From NCBI RefSeq assembly GCF_001649575.2, contig NC_051435.1:2853647-2917646 (forward strand): a DNA stretch of 64,000 bases, in the 5' to 3' direction. This document shows positions 36,867-48,474 of this stretch, piece after piece. The position numbers and the translations under genes are program-made. The stretch is from Kryptolebias marmoratus (Eukaryota; Chordata; Actinopteri; Cyprinodontiformes; Rivulidae). The notes beneath the pieces are model-generated. The model was given only the letters and a program-made list of their open reading frames with translations, had not been told where the DNA came from and searched no databases. How positions within the stretch are numbered: position 1 is the stretch's first letter; each line of letters starts with the position of its first letter.

Positions 36867-37760
36867 ATCCATCCATCCATCCATCCATCCATCCTCTTCC
36901 TCTGATCCGGGGTCGGGTCGCGGGGGCAGCAGCCTAAGCAGGGAGACCCAGACTTCCCTCTCCCCAGCCACTTGGGCCAGCTCCTCCGGGGGAATCCCAA
37001 GGCGTTCCCAGTCCCTCCAGCGTGTCCTGGGTCTTCCTCTGGGCCTCCTCCCGGGGGGACGTCACCAGGGAGGGGTCCAGGAGGCATCGTCACCAGATGC
37101 CTGAGCCACCTCAACTGTCTCCTCTCGACGTGGAGGAGCAGCGGCTCTACTCTGAGTCCCTCCCGGATGACCGAGCTTCTCACCCGATCTCTAAGGGAGA
37201 GCCCAGACNNNNNNNNNNNNNNNNNNNNNNNNNNNNNNNNNNNNNNNNNNNNNNNNNNNNNNNNNNNNNNNNNNNNNNNNNNNNNNNNNNNNNNNNNNNN
37301 NNNNNNNNNNNNNNNNNNNNNNNNNNNNNNNNNNNNNNNNNNNNNNNNNNNNNNNNNNNNNNNNNNNNNNNNNNACTGCAGACGCTGCACCAATCCGCCT
37401 GTCGATCTCCCGCTCCATTTTTCCCTCATTCATGATATTTAAACTCCTCCACTTGGGGCAGGACATCCTCCCCGACCCGGAGAAGGCACTCTACCCTTTT
37501 CCGGCTCAGATTTGGAGGCACTGATCCTCATCCTAGCTGCGAACCGCTCCAGTGAGAGCTGTAGATCACAGCCTGATGAAGCCAATAGGACCACATCATC
37601 TGCAAAAAACAGAGATGCTATCCTGAGGCCACCAAAACGGATCCCCTCAACACCTTGGCTGCGCCTAGAAATTCTGTCCTTAAACATTATGAACAGAATC
37701 GATGACAAAGGGCAACCTTGGAGGAGTCCAACTCTCACTGACCTAACAGCTAACAATATA
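36867..37760 (-). mobile_element. non-LTR retrotransposon fragment (reverse transcriptase), with tail
   Basis: On minus the reading includes GLLQGCPLSSILFIMF and the catalytic box FADDVVLLAS. Beyond an N gap come SLRDRVRSSVIREGLRVEP and QLRWLRHLV. It ends in a GGAT-type tandem tail at 36867-36894, as in fish LINEs of this type. Truncated at the 5' end. Confidence 0.85.
37209..37374. other. assembly gap inside the LINE
   Basis: A run of 166 N. Confidence 0.99.
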
Positions 37761-38599
37761 TATATACTGTATATATATAGTTAGAAACAAGCATGTCTTT
37801 AATGTTTTGACTGCTGTGATTTGCAAGCACATTTGAGACGTTTTGAGGAAAGACGAAAATATTCAGACTAATTCTAATTTTATTACAGATGACAGAAGGA
37901 CAATTCTGCTTTATCAAAGTTATATAAAAGGGAAATGCTGTCTGCAAAATTCTCCAAACCCTTAGTAATAAATATAACAAACACTGATCTTTTCCTAAAA
38001 ACTACACTTTGTGCAAAAATAAAATATTTATGTTGACTTTACATGGTTTTAATATCTTTGGTGACCTGTTTTTTATATGATCTTTTTAAGCAGAAGTATC
38101 ATCTTTCTTGCAGATGGCGCTGGTGGCCATTTTTTCAGAAACTGGCTTCTTTGGTTATTGTGCAGTGAAGGTGAGTTCACTGAATAATAAAAAACACAAC
38201 TAATGTCGTTGAAAATATGACGTTGAGTTGAAATATTCTTCTTTCTAGTCGCCTTTTTTTCCCCTTTGACCTTGTTAGCTGAGTCTATAAAAATAGTTGC
38301 TCGCCGATGACATGTTGAAGTCACAACGCTTTGAGCTTTTTCTGAAATTAGCACTCACTTGACTGCTTTGAATTTAAAGTTTTTTGCAGTTTTGAAGTGA
38401 GACAGATCAACTTTTAATGTCTTTTTTTGCATCCTGACCTAAAAAATATAGCACCTTAACAGGCTGCTAAGAGTGACATTCATTTTTTTTTGTTTTGTTT
38501 GAAGGTTTGTAAGTCCTAAATATTACATATGGGTTAATTTATTGTTTTTGTATATATTTATTTACCACTATTTTACTATAAATAAAAGAAAAACATGAA

Positions 38600-39382
38600 A
38601 GGCGGGACATGGGAGGAACCAGACAGAGTGTGAAAGAGAAAACGGACAACAAGCGAGTGAAGGAAATGTTCAGGTTTTATAGAGATGCAGGAAATTAGGG
38701 GAAGTGGGCACAGGTGAGTGATTACAAACTCAGATCAGGTGCAGACGGGCGCGGCAGGTAAACAAGTGAAGGACTGAGGACCAGTGAATGAAATACTGGC
38801 AAATGTGATTATTGTGAAAAATACGAAACCGTAGAGCGTGTTATATTAGAATATCATAAATATGGAAAAGAAAGAAGATATATGAGGAGAGAGTTTGGAA
38901 AAATTAAAGAAAATGTTCATTTAACAGATATTTTGAGGAAGAATTTGGGGAGTAAACATATTCAGATAGTTTTTCGGTTTTTAAAGAAAACTAAATTATT
39001 TAATAGAGTTTGATTATAGTAGGTGTGTTTGTGAATGTGTGTATGATATAGATGGGTAGAATGCAAAGTTATGTATAAGTATATATATTTGAGTGCACAT
39101 GTGTATGTATATAAGTATATTTATATGCATATAGGTATATAGGTAGTAATTTTTTTTATATTTATTAGTTTAATTTTATTTATATGTACATATATATATA
39201 TTAAATAGATAAGTAAGTGGCGGTAATGCTACTAAAAGTTTGTTGCCAGCTGCCAGGAAGAAACCAAAAAGAAGAAGAAGAAGACCAGTGAATGATGACA
39301 GGATTACAAAAAACAAAACATGAAGACAACCAATAAACCCAAACTTAAACACGTAAAATAACAATAACCCTAAATCCTGACA
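38600..39382 (-). mobile_element. LTR-like element, split by a LINE insertion
   Basis: Read on minus it begins TGTCAGGATT at 39382 and has CACCTGTGCCCACTT and CTATAAAACC blocks, like the LTR-like sequences at 34285 and 42655. It is interrupted between 38792 and 39282. The far end near 38600 is not defined. Confidence 0.5.
38792..39282 (+). mobile_element. 5'-truncated LINE 3' end with (AAG)n tail and target duplication
   Basis: Flanked by the 13-bp direct repeat GACCAGTGAATGA. The open frame 38795-39012 encodes TGKCDYCEKYETVERVILEY through KKTKLFNRV-stop, a zinc-knuckle-like C-terminal end of a LINE reverse transcriptase, without any stop. A 3' UTR and a (GAA)n tail follow. Truncation plus tail plus duplication show target-primed insertion. 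Confidence 0.8.
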
Positions 39383-41526
39383 TGAGGAGAGTTAATATTA
39401 TTAAAATCTCATCTTGTTACACCCCACTGTTTAATTATATTTATCACCAAAGCTTTTAGTCTGAACTAACGTGAACTTTACAAAGAAACTAGAGATAAAA
39501 TGGTGCCATAAATACAACAAAAACCACTGATTTGAAAGCTTTTAATTTCCTCTAATGGAGAATCTTCTGTCCTTGTTTTCTCCTCGCAGCTGTGAGATCC
39601 TGACTGGGAAAGTCCTCCCAGGGAAACATTAAATAAATCCATCGTTGACTCCGAGGTCTGGGTTCAGGTCTTCGGGGGGAGGCGGGTCGAGGGTTCAACA
39701 TCCTTTTGGGTTGATCTGGGAACAGCCGGGCTCAGTCTGGGAAAGGAAGCAGGCTGCGTCTGTTGCACAATCTAATTAACTCTGAGGTTTCAGCTACACG
39801 AAACTGGATCAGATCAGCTCGGAGGACTTCTGCAAGCGGTTCTGCTCGTTTAAACATCCTCAGCTCAGGCGCTAATTTTACCAAACGGCAGGACGTAAAT
39901 ACTGAGGTACAGAACATTTCCACTTTCATATCTGTACATATTTGTTGGGTTCTGGTTGTACGGAGGGACACTTATGGAGTTTTTGCCTGCAATTGAATTA
40001 GCAATTTGGATATTTACATTTATTATGTACTGGTTTTGTACAAATATTACATGTGGGCACGTAAAAAGGGATATTCTAAAGAGAATAAAGGCCCATTCTC
40101 CTCAGTAGCATCTGGTTTCTGCGTCCTATGAGATAAATTCATTAGTTTTGATGAGAATAGGGACAGATCTTACTTATCGTACTGAACCAGTAAAGGAACA
40201 CATTATTTGATGATCACAATCTGCTTGGACGGTCAAGTGTTCAATAATTCAGTTGCATATTTTATGCTGATGCTGATCATCCATCAATTCTTTGTATTTT
40301 CATTTCAAGGAGCAAGGCGCCCTTTTATGTAAGTGGTTTTGATCGATAACTCTCCAGACTTTCGGCGGCCAATCGGAGAACGTTCTTGAGGCTTTTATGG
40401 TAAATTGCTCCACAGAACACCTGAGGAAATCCTTCCAGCCCACAGACATTAAACCCTGAGCTGTGTGTGAAACGTCCACTAACTCACCCACTGCTTCACT
40501 ACTAATAAACATCCTGATGTTTCTGCATTTCAGAGACTTCTTTAATGCAGCGTACTTCATATTTGTGCAGAATATGTGTTGCATAAATAAAGCTAGATAA
40601 GCTGGAATACACCACATTTCTGAACTTTTTAAGTTTTGTGCAAATAATAAAAAGTGAGCAACAAAATGGCAGAATACGGCTCGCTCTTTACAGCAAATCT
40701 TTAATCTTTAATTCACAAATAAAAGGTTAAATTTTAGCTCCAGCTCAAAGTTTTTGTTAATAATTCCTCAGCTCTGCAGCTCAGGCAGAGGACGAGACGA
40801 GACACTTTATTTTAGAGATGTTTAGATGCTTAAAGGCACGGAGTAATGAGCTGCTTAGCATTAGCCTGCTCCATTTTATTGTGCCATGGGATTAGAGCAC
40901 TACGTATTGAATTAAAATATCCAATGCCATTGCTGCACCGTGGAGCAGCTGGTTAGCAGTGTCGTCTTGCAGCAAGGTCTTTTTAGAGTTTAAAAACATG
41001 CATGTTGGGTTAAATTGAGAATGTCTGAAATTTTGAGTCTCATTTGTCTCTGGTGACCTGTCCAGGGTGCAGACCTCCTCTCTCCTTATCTCTGGAGATG
41101 CCAACAACCCTGCATGGAAAAGCAAGTTTAAAAAACTGGCTTAATGGACGCCAAGCATCACTAAAAAGTGTCTGACTGCTAATATAGTGATCAAGCAGAC
41201 AATTTAAACATCACAACTTGCATCACACACCCACATTTCAAGCTGTTTCCTCAGTCTGTGTTGACACAGAAATGATTTTTACCAAGTTTAACTTAAAAAA
41301 ATGGGATCAAATTGTGAACAAAGAGCTTAATGAGACAATTTAAAATCTGTTCTTTGTTAATTTTTCTGTTGTGCTTTGATATTTGAGAGTTAAGTGACTT
41401 CATAAACAAGCCACATTCTTCAAAAAAGAGAGGAAAAATTAGCCAAAGTCCAAAAAAAACCAAACTATTTTGATTGTTGCAACAGCTGATTCAAATTCAT
41501 TTATTTGTTTAAAAATCTTTGAACAG

Positions 41527-41572
41527 ATGCTGCCGACCGCCCTGCTGCCAGCACTTCTCCTCACCTGGACAG
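41527..41572 (+). CDS. ramp1: ramp exon 1 (signal peptide)
   Basis: Receptor activity-modifying proteins are single-pass membrane partners of the calcitonin-receptor-like receptor and related GPCRs; they set glycosylation, surface delivery and ligand choice (CGRP, adrenomedullin, amylin). This first coding exon (MLPTALLPALLLTWT plus one base) is a hydrophobic signal peptide ending at CAG/gtaact, phase 1. Context around the ATG is weak (C at -3), and the bases before it (tttgaacag) resemble a splice acceptor, so an upstream non-coding exon is possible. With exons 2-3 the protein is 148 residues, the same length as human RAMP1. The symbol ramp1 is an inference from cysteine spacing and linkage; fish have extra RAMP genes. 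Confidence 0.8.
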
Positions 41573-42115
41573 GTAACTTCATCACACTCAGGTGCACAGA
41601 TCACAGTGATAAGGTGTTGGACTTCTAGGAATCATTTTAGACGAATAATTAAACGAGACAAATAAACTACATCACTGATAAAATCTTGATAAAGGCCGTT
41701 AAAGACATGTAGAGTCTTAATTTGGATACCGGACGGATTTTAATCGAATTCTCAGAAAGCAATCGTTGGATTTTCATCTATAACTGATGAACTTTAGGAG
41801 GTAACTTGATCTAAAATGGCCGCCAGAGCTAATTCGCCTCAGCAAGAACAAAACAGCTCTAACTCAGTCAGTTTTAAAGATGCTGAGGTAAAATTTAGCG
41901 TGTTAGTAGCTGATAGTATTTAGTTTAAAAGGCATTTCTTTTTTTAAAAAAAGCTGCTTTTTAATGTTTAATTAACCTATTTTAAATTTAAACTTCCCCG
42001 TTATAACGGGGCGCAGGTATAAAGCTATTAAAGAACAGAGCTGCAGGAGGAAAACTAATTATGAAGCTGTCTCTGCAGGCTCTTTGTTTAATTTAAAGCG
42101 TCTTGGTTTCGTCAG
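41573..42115 (+). other. ramp1: ramp intron 1
   Basis: A phase-1 intron of 543 bp with donor gtaact and acceptor ttcgtcag. About 200 bp of it (41725-41925) is a plus-oriented copy of repeat family A. Confidence 0.85.
41725..41925 (+). repeat. repeat family A copy in ramp intron 1
   Basis: GGATTTTAATCGAATTCTCA, AAAATGGCCGCCAGAGC and AACTCAGTCAGTTTTAAAG. Confidence 0.7.
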
Positions 42116-42272
42116 GGCTGCTGACGTTCTCTCCAGGAAACGCCGCCAAAGTTTCGCCGCCATGTGACCAGAACCTGTTTAACCTTGAGGCAGGCGACTG
42201 TTGGCGGGATTTCAACAGCAGCATGGAGGACAGCGGCTATCAGGACAGATGCCCGTGGCCCGATGCCAAATG
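42116..42272 (+). CDS. ramp1: ramp exon 2 (ectodomain, first half)
   Basis: Encodes GLLTFSPGNAAKVSPPC, then CWRDFNSSMEDSGYQD and RCPWPDAK, entering in phase 1 and leaving in phase 2 at AAATG/gtgaat. It carries ectodomain cysteines 32, 44 and 61 (protein numbering) and a potential N-glycosylation site NSS at 49-51. CW and CxW contexts resemble RAMP family sequences around the first helix. Confidence 0.92.
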
Positions 42273-42654
42273 GTGAATATACATTTTATGCTTTTATGTG
42301 CATAAAAACACAGGAACACGACTTATGATGCTGCACTCTATCCTGCTTCGTTGCAGCTTTTAAAGCAATAGTTCAGATATTTTAAAATGGGGTAGTTAAA
42401 TGAAACTTTTGCATTAATTAAAGCCATACCAAGCAAGACTTTTATTTTGAAAAGGATTTGTGACCGCTAGCTTGAAACCCAAACGTCTTTTAGGACTTTA
42501 AATACAGATTTCTGTAGATTCTACTGATTTTAAAATGTCTTGAAATCAACAATAACAGGAAGTGAAAGGTCTAAAAATCGTGGCGGCGGTTGTTAAAAAG
42601 ACTAAAACAGTAATGATAATAAATGTCTGGTTGCCATGCATTTTATTTTTTACG

Positions 42655-42947
42655 TGTCTGCTGTTAGGTTTTGTGTCTTTCTTGGTTTTTGTTAGTTTTG
42701 TTGTCTCTGTCTCCAGTGTTTTTCCATTCATCCTCAGTCCACGCCCACCTCCACCTGTCAGTAATAAGTTTCACGCACCTGTGCCCACTTACCTTAAAAG
42801 CCCGGTCTTCTCCTCCATTCTCCGCTGGTTCATTGCTTGTTGTCCTTCGTCCGTGTTTTATCTCTCCGTGCTTCTTTGTTTTTGTTTAATAAATTAGTTT
42901 TCTTTAACATGAGTCTGGGTTTGTCTCCGTTTCCCCACATCCTGACA
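42655..42947 (+). mobile_element. LTR-like element in ramp intron 2
   Basis: Starts TGTCTG and ends CTGACA, with CTTAAAAGCCCGGTC and AATAAATTAGTTTTC blocks shared with the 34285 solo LTR. No clear target duplication. Confidence 0.55.
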
Positions 42948-42985
42948 TCTACAGAGTTTTACGTAGGAGATCTGATGAGTTAAAA

Positions 42986-43186
42986 CAGGGGTGTCAAACT
43001 CGGTTCTACTGCATGTTTTAGACTTGTTCCTGCTTTAAAACACCTGGTTTAAATGGATGACTTGTTGCCGTGCTCCTGGAGAACTTGATGATTTGGTGAT
43101 GAGGTGATTAAACCGTTTGAATCAGGTGTGTTTGAGCAGAAAAACCTAAAACTCCCAGGACTGCGGCCCTTGAGGCCTGGAGTTTG
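42986..43186. mobile_element. palindromic hAT-type MITE
   Basis: Begins CAGGGGTGTCAAACTC and ends CTTGAGGCCTGGAGTTTG; interior ACACCTGGTTTAAATG and AATCAGGTGTG are inverted. Flanks GTTAAAA and TTTAAAA are near matches. Confidence 0.65.
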
Positions 43187-43367
43187 GTTTAAAAGAGAAA
43201 ACAGTCCAAACAGGATTATAATGCAAGACACAGACTAGGTGAAAAAAGACAAAAAAGGCCAACGTTTTGATTTATAAACTGCATGAGATGTGTTGAAATT
43301 GTAGGAACTCTTAATGCAGATGTGATTATCTTTGGGAGATAACTTTTGTTCTGTTTTTGTTTTGCAG

Positions 43368-43611
43368 GAGATACAACAGTCTGACTCTGTGTGTGGAAAA
43401 CGGTGCTAAGACAAGTTTGTGCATGGGTCACATGTTTCTGATAGACGAGGTGCTCTTGCAGATCCACCAGACGTACTTTTCTCTGTGCAGACAAGTCCAG
43501 GACCCCCCGCTTCTCACCGCCTTCATGCTGATGGCTCCTGGTGTCGTCTTCACGCTCTTCATGCCCTTTCTGTGCGTCCACCTCACCACCAGGTTGACCG
43601 CAGCGATGTGA
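43368..43611 (+). CDS. ramp1: ramp exon 3 (ectodomain end, transmembrane helix, stop)
   Basis: Encodes RYNSLTLCVENGAKTSLC through IHQTYFSLC, the pre-membrane QDPP motif, a hydrophobic segment (about residues 116-138) and a very short tail TTRLTAAM. Cysteines 76, 86 and 108 complete six ectodomain cysteines. Spacing between successive cysteines is 12, 17, 15, 10 and 22, against 13, 17, 15, 10 and 22 in human RAMP1, so three disulfides are expected. DPP before the membrane and HxxYF before the last cysteine are family features. Odd: the aromatic-Trp-Pro-Asn motif that follows the fifth cysteine in RAMP1/3 is replaced by MGHMFL, and the cytoplasmic tail lacks the usual WRSK-type ending. Stop TGA is at 43609-43611. 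Confidence 0.94.
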
Positions 43612-43720
43612 TGATGTGTTACTGACTGAATCCACCTTTCAGTCCACGAGCAGAAAAGACATTTGGAAGGACAATTGCAGGAAAACAGGAGAAACAATCC
43701 CTTTTTTTTCTGTATCACAT

Positions 43721-43735
43721 AATAAATGTTTATTT
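43721..43735. terminator. ramp1: ramp polyadenylation signal, readable on both strands
   Basis: AATAAA at 43721-43726 lies 110 bp after the ramp stop and is a good plus-strand signal. The adjacent TTTATT at 43730-43735 reads AATAAA on the minus strand, so the site is close to palindromic. slc4a2 converges on ramp but its stop is 6 kb away, so use of the minus-strand signal is uncertain. Confidence 0.55.
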
Positions 43736-44143
43736 CAGACAAAATATAACAGCTGTGAAACCTTTTGTTTTAATTTTACAGTCGTAACAAGATGAACCTG
43801 TTAAAGATTTCACACAAACTAAACGTCAACCTGAATTACAAATGCAAACTTTCTACATTTCATGATTTCTAAGTTATCTAGTTCACATAAAAAGGTTCGC
43901 AGACGTCCTGCCGGGAAGCCGTTTCCTCAGAAAACGAGTCCAAGTTCCAGACGCTAACACTGAATGTGAAAATACTGTTTATGCTCTTGATCTGAGTCAG
44001 TTACCTATATTTACATTTCACCTGCAGAGTCCATCATTCAGCCATAAAGAGAACAAGAAAACCTTTATGTTTCTGCTTTAAAGCTCGATTATAATCATCA
44101 TAAAAAGATATTTTGAAGTGTTTGTTTGTTGTTCTGATGACAG

Positions 44144-44354
44144 CAGTGGTCTCCAATTATGGTCCTCAGGGCCACCATCCTGCAGGTTTTACTTGTTCCT
44201 CTGCTCCAACACGCCTGTTTTAAATCAATGGGTGATTAACAGGCTTCTGCAGAAAATGAAGAGGTGTTTTAATCATGAATCAGGTGTGTTGGAGCATAGA
44301 AACAAGGAAAACCTGCAGGATGGTGGCCCTGAGGACCAGGATTGGACACCCCTG
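44144..44354. mobile_element. palindromic hAT-type MITE
   Basis: Begins near GGTCCTCAGGGCCACCATCC and ends GGATTGGACACCCCTG. The two arms (CCTGCAGGTTTT..CACGCCTG and CAGGTGTGTTGGAGC..CCTGCAGG) are long inverted copies. Confidence 0.75.
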
Positions 44355-44636
44355 GCCTAAAGGCTTTCTGATGAAATGGTGAAGAACAGAGTTGTTTAAA
44401 AAACCTAAAATGCACTCAGACATAAAAACAAAACAAGGAGCTGGACCAGAATCTTTCATAACCAAGGAAACCAAGGAAACCAAGCAAACAAGACACTGAA
44501 GTGACTCAAACTTGGGCCTGAAAACAGGAGAACACCAGGTTTAGACGTACTGGGGAAGAATAATTAACAGACGAGACAAGAAATTGAAAATACAGAAACC
44601 AAAACATAAAAAAAACATCAAGACAACGACAGTGTT

Positions 44637-44760
44637 AGCTCCAGTCGAGCTAACTGTTAGCTCGTCAGAATAAAACGCTGTTCCTTCAAACTGAGGTAGA
44701 ATATTACCCTTTCATAAAAACCTTTTTTCACAAAACTCCAGAAATGTCCCTTTAACTCGA
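44637..44760 (+). repeat. repeat family B fragment
   Basis: Left block CTCCAGTCGAGCTAACTG with GTTAGCTCG and CAAACTGAGGTAGAATATTA; the splice-donor block is lost. Confidence 0.5.
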
Positions 44761-47700
44761 AACTGAAGATCCCTACAACGTGTTTATCCCGGCTTCAAGT
44801 GAGGAGCTTTCATATAAAAATCTATTCTGGTGGAAGAAAACTAATGCAAAGTAAACTGAGAGGTTTTATTTAAAAAAAAGGCAACTGACCTTCTTTAAAA
44901 GCAAGAAAAGACAACTTTAATCCGAAGTCGGTTACATCTGTACCAACTGACAAAAACCCTCTGGAGGGAGGGTAGGGAGCGGGTTCTGTCATGAACGGAG
45001 CGCCTCACTGCAGGTTTAAAGCTCAGAGCTCCAGAGACCGAGAATCCGAACATCTTCAAGAAACAACAAGAAAAAGAACCGAGAATCCACACCAACAAAG
45101 TAAAAGTGCTGATTTTATTCCCATGTGAGGGATCAGGAAAAAACAGGACACTAATCCCGTTAAACTCATGCTTTGGTGTGCAGCGCAATAAGAAAACAAA
45201 GACTTTCCCATAAATATCTGCTAGAGTTTATCTCATTACTCACAAAACTGATTTATATTTTAGTTGTAGTCAAAGAAGTCTTTAGCTGGACTGATGATGG
45301 GGAATTAAACTCAAAAACAACAGATTCGTCTGGGTGGTCTGCTTCGCCTCTACGGAGGTAAAAGGTGACGAAATGTGGTGAACTCACGCCGCTGAACTTT
45401 TTTCAGGATCAAAGTGACTGTTTTTCTTTTCATCTTGCATCTAACTGTCAGACGGAGCAGAAGAACAACACCGCACCTTTTATTATCTTAAAAAATACCC
45501 ACAGTTTGACTTTCTCTCCTGTGTAAATATCAGAGCGATGATTTGAAAAGAATAAATTTGTCAGCTCAGGCGCGTCGGTTCTTCTCGTAAAAAATACAAA
45601 CAGATTTGTTTTCCTGGATAGCAAACTCCAGAGGAACATGCCTGCAACTCCTTTACCAAAAAATGATAATATTAACACTTAAACATTCTAGTCTTTGTCC
45701 TCTGGTTGTTCCTTTTTTGTCAATTTATGGTAATACAAAATAAAAGACAGAAGAGTGGAGTGATTTCTGCACCTAAAACACATTTTGACTACATAAAATG
45801 AGGTTTCCTGCATGCATTTAGAGGGAAAACTCACCCGTACTAATGTAAATTAAAAGAGCCTGATTCTCAACTCTGTTTGTGAAATAATTTCCATTTTCTG
45901 AGTCTCAGGAGAAACAGAGGAAGAGGAGCGGCTCGCCGCACCGCTGCCTTCATAAAAATCTACAAATAAATGACCATAAAATCTGAATAAAATTCTGTTT
46001 TATGATTATAGAACATTTGAACAGATAGAGCTTCACATCCGGAGGTTAACTAAGAGAACACAAAGGTATTATTTCATGAGATTATCATAGAAAACACCTG
46101 GAGCTCAGCGGGGGGAAACATTTTTCTCTTTCTGTCGTTTTTGTACCTGATATGTTTGTGGCTGAAGGGCAGCGATCTGATCATCAGCTCCGTTTGCTCA
46201 TTAAAGCCGGGAGCGAATAATCTGCAAAAACTGGAGCTGGAGTTTCAGAATAATGTCTTTAATAGAGAAACTTTTTTTAAAATTCTGTTTTGATTTCGCC
46301 ACGACCCAGAAAGGAGAAGCGGGTAAAGAAAATGGATGGATTTTAAATATGCAAACAGTGTAAGTTTTAGAAATATGATAACGTTTTACGTCACATGTCC
46401 AAACTGTTGCTTTGAGGAAAAAGAAAAAGTTGAGAAAAAACTAAATTTGATGCCGTTTTTACCATTTTTTTGTTTCTTTGTTTGACTCTGATGGTGTTAA
46501 ACTCTACTCATGTGGTGAAAGAGGAGGAAACAATAAACTATACTGAAATTAAAAAAAACATTTTGATGTGCTGTTAATCTTGATTTATCGCTGTATACTG
46601 GCGTTTTTATTTCTATCTGGCCACATATAAATACTGCTTTCAGATTAATTTACATAAAACAAAAACAAAATGATTAATAACAAATTAATGCAAAAGGGTT
46701 AGATCAACTGTTTAATTAATAAGTTATTATTTTGAGTCTCTGTTTCCTGGAAATCTTCAATCTAGGGGAGTATTTGAGGTCTGTGCTTCTAATTCTAATT
46801 AAAATATTAATTTTAGGAAAAGGCTGCTTCAATGCAAAAGAGGAAAATTAAACAATTTAAAAAAGTATCAGTGCAATGTGATGTTGCATAAGGTTTTCTT
46901 CATTCCCCACACTTCTTTTCACACAGGTTTTGTCATTAATTTCTACTTTAAAGAGCAGTTTTTTTTAAATCTCTGAAGGTAAACACTCGGATAAAAAAGG
47001 TCCAGCTGCAGAGGATTAATGCACAGCTCATCCTGTGACTCATTAACTGAGAGAATAAAGAAATAAAAAACACACAGCAGGTGTTTGATTCACAGCAAAA
47101 TGCTAGATTCAAGTGGGAGAGCAATCCAGGGAGGTTATTCATTTACAGCTAACCTTCTGCACCACCTCACTAAAACAAACACAATTTATCTTCACTTCAA
47201 ACCGTTTGTCTCCATTTAGGAACAAAAGCTTCGACTGTACGCCGTAATTCTTTACATTGCATGTGTTGGCTTCATCGTTATATGTACACACAAAAAAAGT
47301 CAACAAACCAAAAGGCTGGGAAGCAATATTTAACAGATGAAAGGTCAGTTTCCCCTGAGACAGACTTCCTGCACGCTCGTTTTGTTTCGTTCACATTCAT
47401 TTTAGGACTTTGTTGACCTTTAAAGTTGGTTTTTATTAGGTCTCAGGCGGTTTAAGAGCCCTTAAAGTTTTGCATTCGCTCACAGTTTGCTTTACTTTTA
47501 TGATTCATACGATCAGATGACCCTGTGCAGGTATAATATATAATTTACCATCTCTGCACAGACTGCAAAAACCAGACCGACACCTTCGTTCAATGCATTT
47601 AGTGCTTAATGGATGATCTAAAAGGTGTACATCAGTGTTTAAGCTTTGTGATTTTTATTGTTCTTTCTTAAAATTAAAAATAAAGGCCACACTTTTTAAA

Positions 47701-47823
47701 TGTGACGCTCTTATTTTCATTGGTGGATCTTTGCTTCAGTTCTGCAGAGAGTTGGAGCTGCTGTAGAACAGAACAATCAACATTTAGGTTCTTACTACAC
47801 CCATAAGTGGGGTTTGTTTAGTG

Positions 47824-48014
47824 CAGGGGTGTCTATCCTGCAGGTTTTACTTGTTTCTCTGCTCCAACACACCTGATTTGAATCAATGGATGATTAACTG
47901 GCTTCTGTAGGACACGAAGAAGTGATTTAAGCACTGAATCAGGTGTGTTGGAGCAGGGAAACAAGGAAAACACGCAAGACGGTGGCCCTCGAGGACCAGG
48001 AATGCCCACCCCTG
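47824..48014. mobile_element. palindromic hAT-type MITE
   Basis: CAGGGGTGTCTATCCTGCAG at left, CCACCCCTG at right, with inverted arms carrying CTCCAACACACCTGATT. Confidence 0.75.
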
Positions 48015-48289
48015 CGTAAGAGGCTTGTCAGGAGCACACAGCCCCTCAGCTCAGAGGGACTTTTCTGCTACAGATACAGAGCAAATACTGAACGAATGAA
48101 CTGAGCTGTCAGCATTAAAGTGGCATCTCACTGGGCTGAAACTCAACATGTTTGCAAAGACATGTGTCACAGGGTCACTGTCTGGAGTTGCAGGAATTTT
48201 AAACATTTAAAAAAAAAAAAGTTGCAAGACAAATTTCCTCTTCGCGGGCGTCTGGAACCCGTCTCAGATTAGTTTCTGTGACTCTAGAG

Positions 48290-48474
48290 CAGGCCTCGAG
48301 TGCCCACGATCCTGCAGGTTTCACTTGTTTCTCTGCTCCAACACACCTGATTTGAATCAGTGTGTGATTAACAGGCTTCTGCAGAACATGAAGAGGTGAT
48401 TTAACCTCTGAATCAGGTGTGTTGGAGCAGAGAAACAAGGAAAACCTGCAGGATGGAGGCCCTCCAGGACACCA
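48290..48474. mobile_element. palindromic hAT-type MITE
   Basis: Same family as 44144 and 47824 (arms CTCCAACACACCTGATTTG and AATCAGGTGTGTTGGAGC); the outer ends are worn. Confidence 0.7.

Larger units (their letters stand above)
31710..41526. other. repeat-rich intergenic block between igfbp2 and ramp
   Basis: A 9.8-kb stretch with no host exon that I can support. From left to right: a DNA-transposon-like element with a 36-bp tandem repeat (31885-32815), Tc1 C-terminal remnant (32820-32910), low-complexity AT-rich repeats (33780-34140), a solo LTR (34285-34694), unclassified repeat-like DNA (34900-35440), two LINE fragments (35765-36010; 36867-37760, with a gap), and an LTR-like element split by a LINE tail (38600-39382). 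From 39383 to 41526 I see nothing beyond AT-rich sequence. igfbp2 and ramp diverge here, so promoters of both genes may lie within it. Confidence 0.7.
42273..43367 (+). other. ramp1: ramp intron 2
   Basis: A phase-2 intron of 1095 bp, mostly repeats. It has an LTR-like element at about 42655-42947 related to the solo LTR at 34285, and a palindromic MITE at 42986-43186. The acceptor is gttttgcag. Confidence 0.85.

Noticed and set aside
36972..37442. Plus-strand frame of 156 codons across an N gap
   Set aside because: Shadow of the minus-strand LINE reverse transcriptase fragment and mostly N.
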